This document shows positions 12,883 to 14,972 of a stretch of DNA of 14,972 bases, one piece after another; positions within the stretch are counted from its first letter, which is position 1; each line of letters starts with the position of its first letter. Position numbers and translations under genes: made by a program. Origin of the DNA: JALZAA01 sp035316025 (GTDB lineage Bacteria; Actinomycetota; Acidimicrobiia; IMCC26256; JACDBD01). The notes beneath the pieces are model-generated. The model saw nothing but the letters and a program-made list of their open reading frames with translations, was not told where the DNA came from and searched no databases. Location of the stretch: contig DATFXL010000032.1 of NCBI GenBank assembly GCA_035316025.1, positions 1 through 14,972 of the forward strand. The letters run 5' to 3'.

Positions 12883-12913
12883 ATCGAACAACCTCAAGTA
12901 CCCTTGAAGTCAA
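12883..12913 (-). promoter_or_regulatory. MerR-type promoter and operator of the methyltransferase gene
   Basis: On the minus strand TTGACT (12913-12908) and TTCGAT (12888-12883) are separated by 19 bp, the overlong spacer typical of MerR-activated promoters. The spacer region carries a dyad: CCTCAAG (12892-12898), 4 nt, CTTGAAG (12903-12909) on the plus strand, with arms matching at 6 of 7 positions. The dyad is close to the SoxR box CCTCAAGTTAACTTGAGG. The methyltransferase ATG follows 6 nt after the -10. Confidence 0.65.
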
Positions 12914-12936
12914 CCGGCCCGGGAGCGGAGGAGCGC

Positions 12937-13368
12937 ATGGCCGACGAGACGACCCTCACCATCGGCCAGCTGGCCCGGCGGACCGGCGCCGCCCCGTCGG
13001 CGCTGCGGTACTACGAGGAGATCGGGCTCCTCGCTCCGACCGTCCGCGTGTCGGGCCAGCGCCGGTACGGCCCGGGTGCCGTGGGCGTGGTGGGCACCGT
13101 CCTCTTCCTCGCCGACGTCGGCTTCACGCTGGCCGAGATCGGTCAGCTCATGGAGGCGCGGTCGACGTCTCCGCGGACGTGGCGCGACCTCGCCCGGCGC
13201 AAGCTCGCCGAGCTCGACGAGCGCATCGCCGAGGCGCAGGCCGCCCGCGTCGCCGTCGAGCACGCCATCGCCTGCCCGCACGACGACATCATCACGTGCC
13301 CGAACTTCCAGGACGTGGTCCGGCGCCGTCTCGACGGCGAGCTACTGCAGGAGATCCGCTCCCCGTGA
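12937..13368 (+). CDS. MerR-family regulator with CueR-like ligand positions
   Basis: 143-aa MerR-family activator/repressor. The N-terminal winged HTH (residues 6-45) has LTIGQLARRTGAAPSALRYYEEIGLL and the wing SGQRRYGPGAV; the coupling region is VGTVLFLADVGFTLAEIGQLM (51-72), and the long dimerisation helix runs from about 82 to 112. The C-terminal loop is CPHDDIITCPNF with Cys113 and Cys121. In E. coli CueR the Cu(I) ligands are Cys112 and Cys120 in a CPGDDxxxCP loop, with Ser77 marking monovalent-metal sensors; here Ser78 lies 35 residues before Cys113, the same spacing (from memory). Only two Cys are present, so it is not an iron-sulfur SoxR. The start ATG is preceded by GGAGGAG (12927-12933). 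It is divergent from a methyltransferase with a MerR-type promoter between them, and followed 28 bp later by an alpha/beta hydrolase. No copper pump or chaperone gene lies nearby, so the signal may be a thiol-reactive or other ligand instead. Confidence 0.92.
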   Translation: MADETTLTIGQLARRTGAAPSALRYYEEIGLLAPTVRVSGQRRYGPGAVGVVGTVLFLADVGFTLAEIGQLMEARSTSPRTWRDLARRKLAELDERIAEAQAARVAVEHAIACPHDDIITCPNFQDVVRRRLDGELLQEIRSP

Positions 13369-13396
13369 CCGGTTCCGGCGAGCAAGACTGACGGCC

Positions 13397-14194
13397 GTGC
13401 CCGACATCCGAGGCGTGGAGATCGAGGTACGCGACGAAGGCGCCGGGCTGCCGTTCCTGTGGGGACACGGCCTCGTCAGCAGCATGGAGGAGGAAGACCG
13501 GTTCGTCGTCATGGACTTCGGCCGGCTCGCGCGCCGGCACCGAGTCATCCGATGGGACGCCCGGGGGCACGGACAGTCGGGAGGAAGGTCTTCCGCCGAC
13601 GACTATCGCTGGGACAACCTCGCACGGGACCTCCTCGCGCTGGCCGACGAGCTCGGCGTCGACCAGTTCGTCACTGGGGGCGTGTCGATGGGCGCGGCGA
13701 CCGCGTTGCACGCCGCGATCCAGGCCCCAGGCCGCGTCATCGGTCTCGTGCTCATGCTTGCCCCGACCGCGTACGAGACCCGCGAGGAACAGTCCGACCT
13801 GTACCGTGCCGGAGCCGTGCTCGTCGACCGCTTCGGCATGGACGCCTACATCGACGGGCTCAAGAACCTCCCCGCGCCCGCGCTCCTCGGCGAGTACGGC
13901 GACCGGTTCATTCCTGTCCCGCGCGTGTCGCGGGAGCTGCTGCCGGCCGTGCTGCGCGGCGCCGCGAGCAGCGATCTCCCGTCCCCGGAATCGGTGCGAA
14001 CGGTCACGGCGCCGGCGTTGCTGCTCCCGTGGGTCGGTGACGCCGGGCATCCGTTGTCGACGAGCGAGCGGCTGCTCGAGCTCCTGCCGAACGTCCAGAT
14101 CCACGTTGCGCATCATCTGCGCGACGTCGGGACGTGGACGGACCGCATCGACAGCTTCCTCGACGCCCGCACCGGTGAGCCGACGACTGCCTGA
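13397..14194 (+). CDS. Alpha/beta-fold hydrolase
   Basis: 265-aa alpha/beta hydrolase of normal length. It has an oxyanion segment LWGHGLVSS (about 21-29), strand-loop VIRWDARGHGQSGG (50-63) and the nucleophile elbow GGVSMGAATAL, giving Ser97 in GVSMG. A cap region (about 125-180) follows, then a likely acid Asp in LLLPWVGDAGHPLS, and the late His239 or His240 in VAHHLRD. The set indicates serine-hydrolase chemistry (ester, lactone or C-C bond hydrolysis) on an unknown substrate; haloperoxidase-like members share the same motifs. The start is a GTG at 13397 (PDIRGVEIEV follows), 28 bp after the MerR stop; no strong ribosome binding site is seen. The same strand and short gap suggest co-transcription with the MerR gene, making it a second possible member of the MerR response. 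It ends 3 bp from the convergent sulfotransferase. Confidence 0.92.
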   Translation: MPDIRGVEIEVRDEGAGLPFLWGHGLVSSMEEEDRFVVMDFGRLARRHRVIRWDARGHGQSGGRSSADDYRWDNLARDLLALADELGVDQFVTGGVSMGAATALHAAIQAPGRVIGLVLMLAPTAYETREEQSDLYRAGAVLVDRFGMDAYIDGLKNLPAPALLGEYGDRFIPVPRVSRELLPAVLRGAASSDLPSPESVRTVTAPALLLPWVGDAGHPLSTSERLLELLPNVQIHVAHHLRDVGTWTDRIDSFLDARTGEPTTA

Positions 14195-14197
14195 CCG

Positions 14198-14972
14198 TTA
14201 CCTCTCCGCGGTGACGTCGAAGCGGTCGGTGTAGAAGCGGAGCGCGTCGCGCCGTTCGCCGGCGTCGAGACCGAAGTCGGCCAGGTCGTAGACGATGCCG
14301 CCGAACTTCCCGCGAGGGTGGTCTTCCATGAAGGACTGCATCGCCGCCCGCGTGGTGTCGGTCATCGGCTGACCGGCCAGCCCGTAGATGCGCTCGACCA
14401 TGGCGACGTCGTCGGCCATGAACTCGTCGAAGTGCACGTCGATCGATTGGTCGGCAGGGAGCACGTCTCGCTCGTCGGCGCAGGATCGCAGCATCCGCGT
14501 GATGCGGTCGGCCCAGTAGTCGCCGATGAAGTGCGGATCGACGCGCTCGTGGCTGAGCCGGGCCGTGTAGGTGATCATCGTGGCGACCGACGTGGTCACC
14601 GAGACCGGGTCGCGGTGCGTGACCACGAACGTGGCGTCCGGGAACGTGGCCCGCAGCGCCGGGAACTGCTCGATGTGCTGCGGCGACTTGAGCACCCAGC
14701 GCTCGCCGCCACGTAGCCACTGGAGGACCTTGAGCACGGTCCGCAGATACTCGTAGTGCGGCGTCTGGTCGTGCGCCAGGTAGTAGTCGCGCCAGGTCGG
14801 CATGGCCGAGGTCGTCTCGAACAGCATCGTGGAGAAGTCGATCGCCAGGAGCTGGATCTCCTCGTGCACGTGGTCGACGGTCATCTCGTGCATGCGCTTG
14901 AAGTACGGCATCGCCGAGTTGATGAAGTCGAGGGCGGCCTCGGTGCGGGCGCGGCGGGGATCGGGCGCGCCG
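14198..14972 (-). CDS. PAPS-dependent sulfotransferase (5' end cut off by window)
   Basis: The frame is open to the window edge (about 257 residues seen), and codons upstream of the ATG at 14911 still look like protein (DPRRARTEAALDFINSA), so the N-terminus with the PAPS 5'-phosphosulfate loop lies outside. Visible are AIDFSTMLFET, GGERWVLKSPQHIEQFPALR and the 3'-phosphate-binding segment FPDATFVVTHRDPVSVTTSVATM with its conserved Arg-Asp-Pro. These are followed by HFIGDYWADRITRM, VHFDEFMADDVAMVERIYG and a C-terminal EDHPRGKFGGIVYDLADFGLD. This is the Sulfotransfer_3/Stf-like group common in mycobacteria, which sulfates lipids, sterols or carbohydrates in the cytoplasm. In M. tuberculosis a sulfotransferase (Rv3529c) lies near the Ltp3/Ltp4 genes in the sterol region, which fits the wider context here. 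The stop TAA is 3 bp from the convergent hydrolase stop. Confidence 0.92.
   Translation of the reverse strand, partial: GAPDPRRARTEAALDFINSAMPYFKRMHEMTVDHVHEEIQLLAIDFSTMLFETTSAMPTWRDYYLAHDQTPHYEYLRTVLKVLQWLRGGERWVLKSPQHIEQFPALRATFPDATFVVTHRDPVSVTTSVATMITYTARLSHERVDPHFIGDYWADRITRMLRSCADERDVLPADQSIDVHFDEFMADDVAMVERIYGLAGQPMTDTTRAAMQSFMEDHPRGKFGGIVYDLADFGLDAGERRDALRFYTDRFDVTAER

Noticed and set aside
12937..13368. Calling the MerR gene soxR because of the SoxR-like box upstream
   Set aside because: Only two cysteines, eight residues apart, rather than the four-cysteine iron-sulfur cluster motif of SoxR.
13292..14116. 274-codon minus-strand frame opposite the alpha/beta hydrolase
   Set aside because: The opposite strand encodes a full catalytic set (GVSMG, late His); this frame shows no motif.
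1..14972. tRNA, rRNA, CRISPR arrays, insertion sequences or attachment sites
   Set aside because: No regularly spaced direct repeats, transposase-like proteins, terminal inverted repeats or tRNA-like cloverleaf noticed by eye; a covariance-model search would be needed to exclude small RNAs.

Overview
The window is high-GC DNA, densely coded on both strands, with many GTG starts, ATGA stop/start overlaps and start codons only 6-9 nt downstream of a -10-like hexamer (leaderless style). Together with an Ltp-type thiolase pair like that of mycobacterial sterol catabolism, and many catabolic and redox enzymes, this points to an actinobacterium (Mycobacteriales or an Acidimicrobiia-like lineage; sequence alone cannot decide). 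I saw no tRNA, rRNA, CRISPR array, insertion sequence or phage gene. Almost everything resembles chromosomal, metabolically flexible actinobacterial DNA.

Layout. (1) 1-1940, plus strand: the 3' part of an Ltp4-like thiolase and a complete Ltp3-like thiolase, joined by an ATGA overlap. (2) 1969-3502: an ArsR regulator and an AHSA1/SRPBCC protein (minus, ATGA overlap), divergent from a DUF899 thioredoxin-like protein (plus). They share a compact bidirectional promoter with an imperfect palindrome. (3) 3540-5081: a strong hairpin, then two minus-strand genes: a two-repeat ferredoxin-fold protein of unknown function and a Crp/Fnr-type regulator. (4) 5275-8563: a lipoprotein and a sulfite-oxidase-family molybdoenzyme (plus), a convergent TauE/SafE exporter (minus) and a divergent LysR regulator (plus), which reads as a sulfite or sulfonate handling locus. 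(5) 8547-11163: a minus-strand operon EthD-like protein > epoxide hydrolase > VOC protein > five-helix membrane protein. (6) 11190-14194: a DUF1214 protein (plus), a SAM methyltransferase (minus), a MerR regulator with CueR-like ligand positions (plus) and an alpha/beta hydrolase (plus). The methyltransferase promoter has classical MerR architecture. (7) 14198-14972: a PAPS-type sulfotransferase (minus) running off the right edge.

The common theme is lipid, sterol or xenobiotic catabolism (thiolases, epoxide hydrolase, EthD, VOC, hydrolase, sulfotransferase) mixed with small self-contained regulator-target modules (ArsR/SRPBCC/DUF899, LysR/TauE/sulfite oxidase, MerR/methyltransferase). Nothing here is obviously a wholly new system. 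The strongest leads are the MerR-methyltransferase module and the two-faced ArsR promoter.
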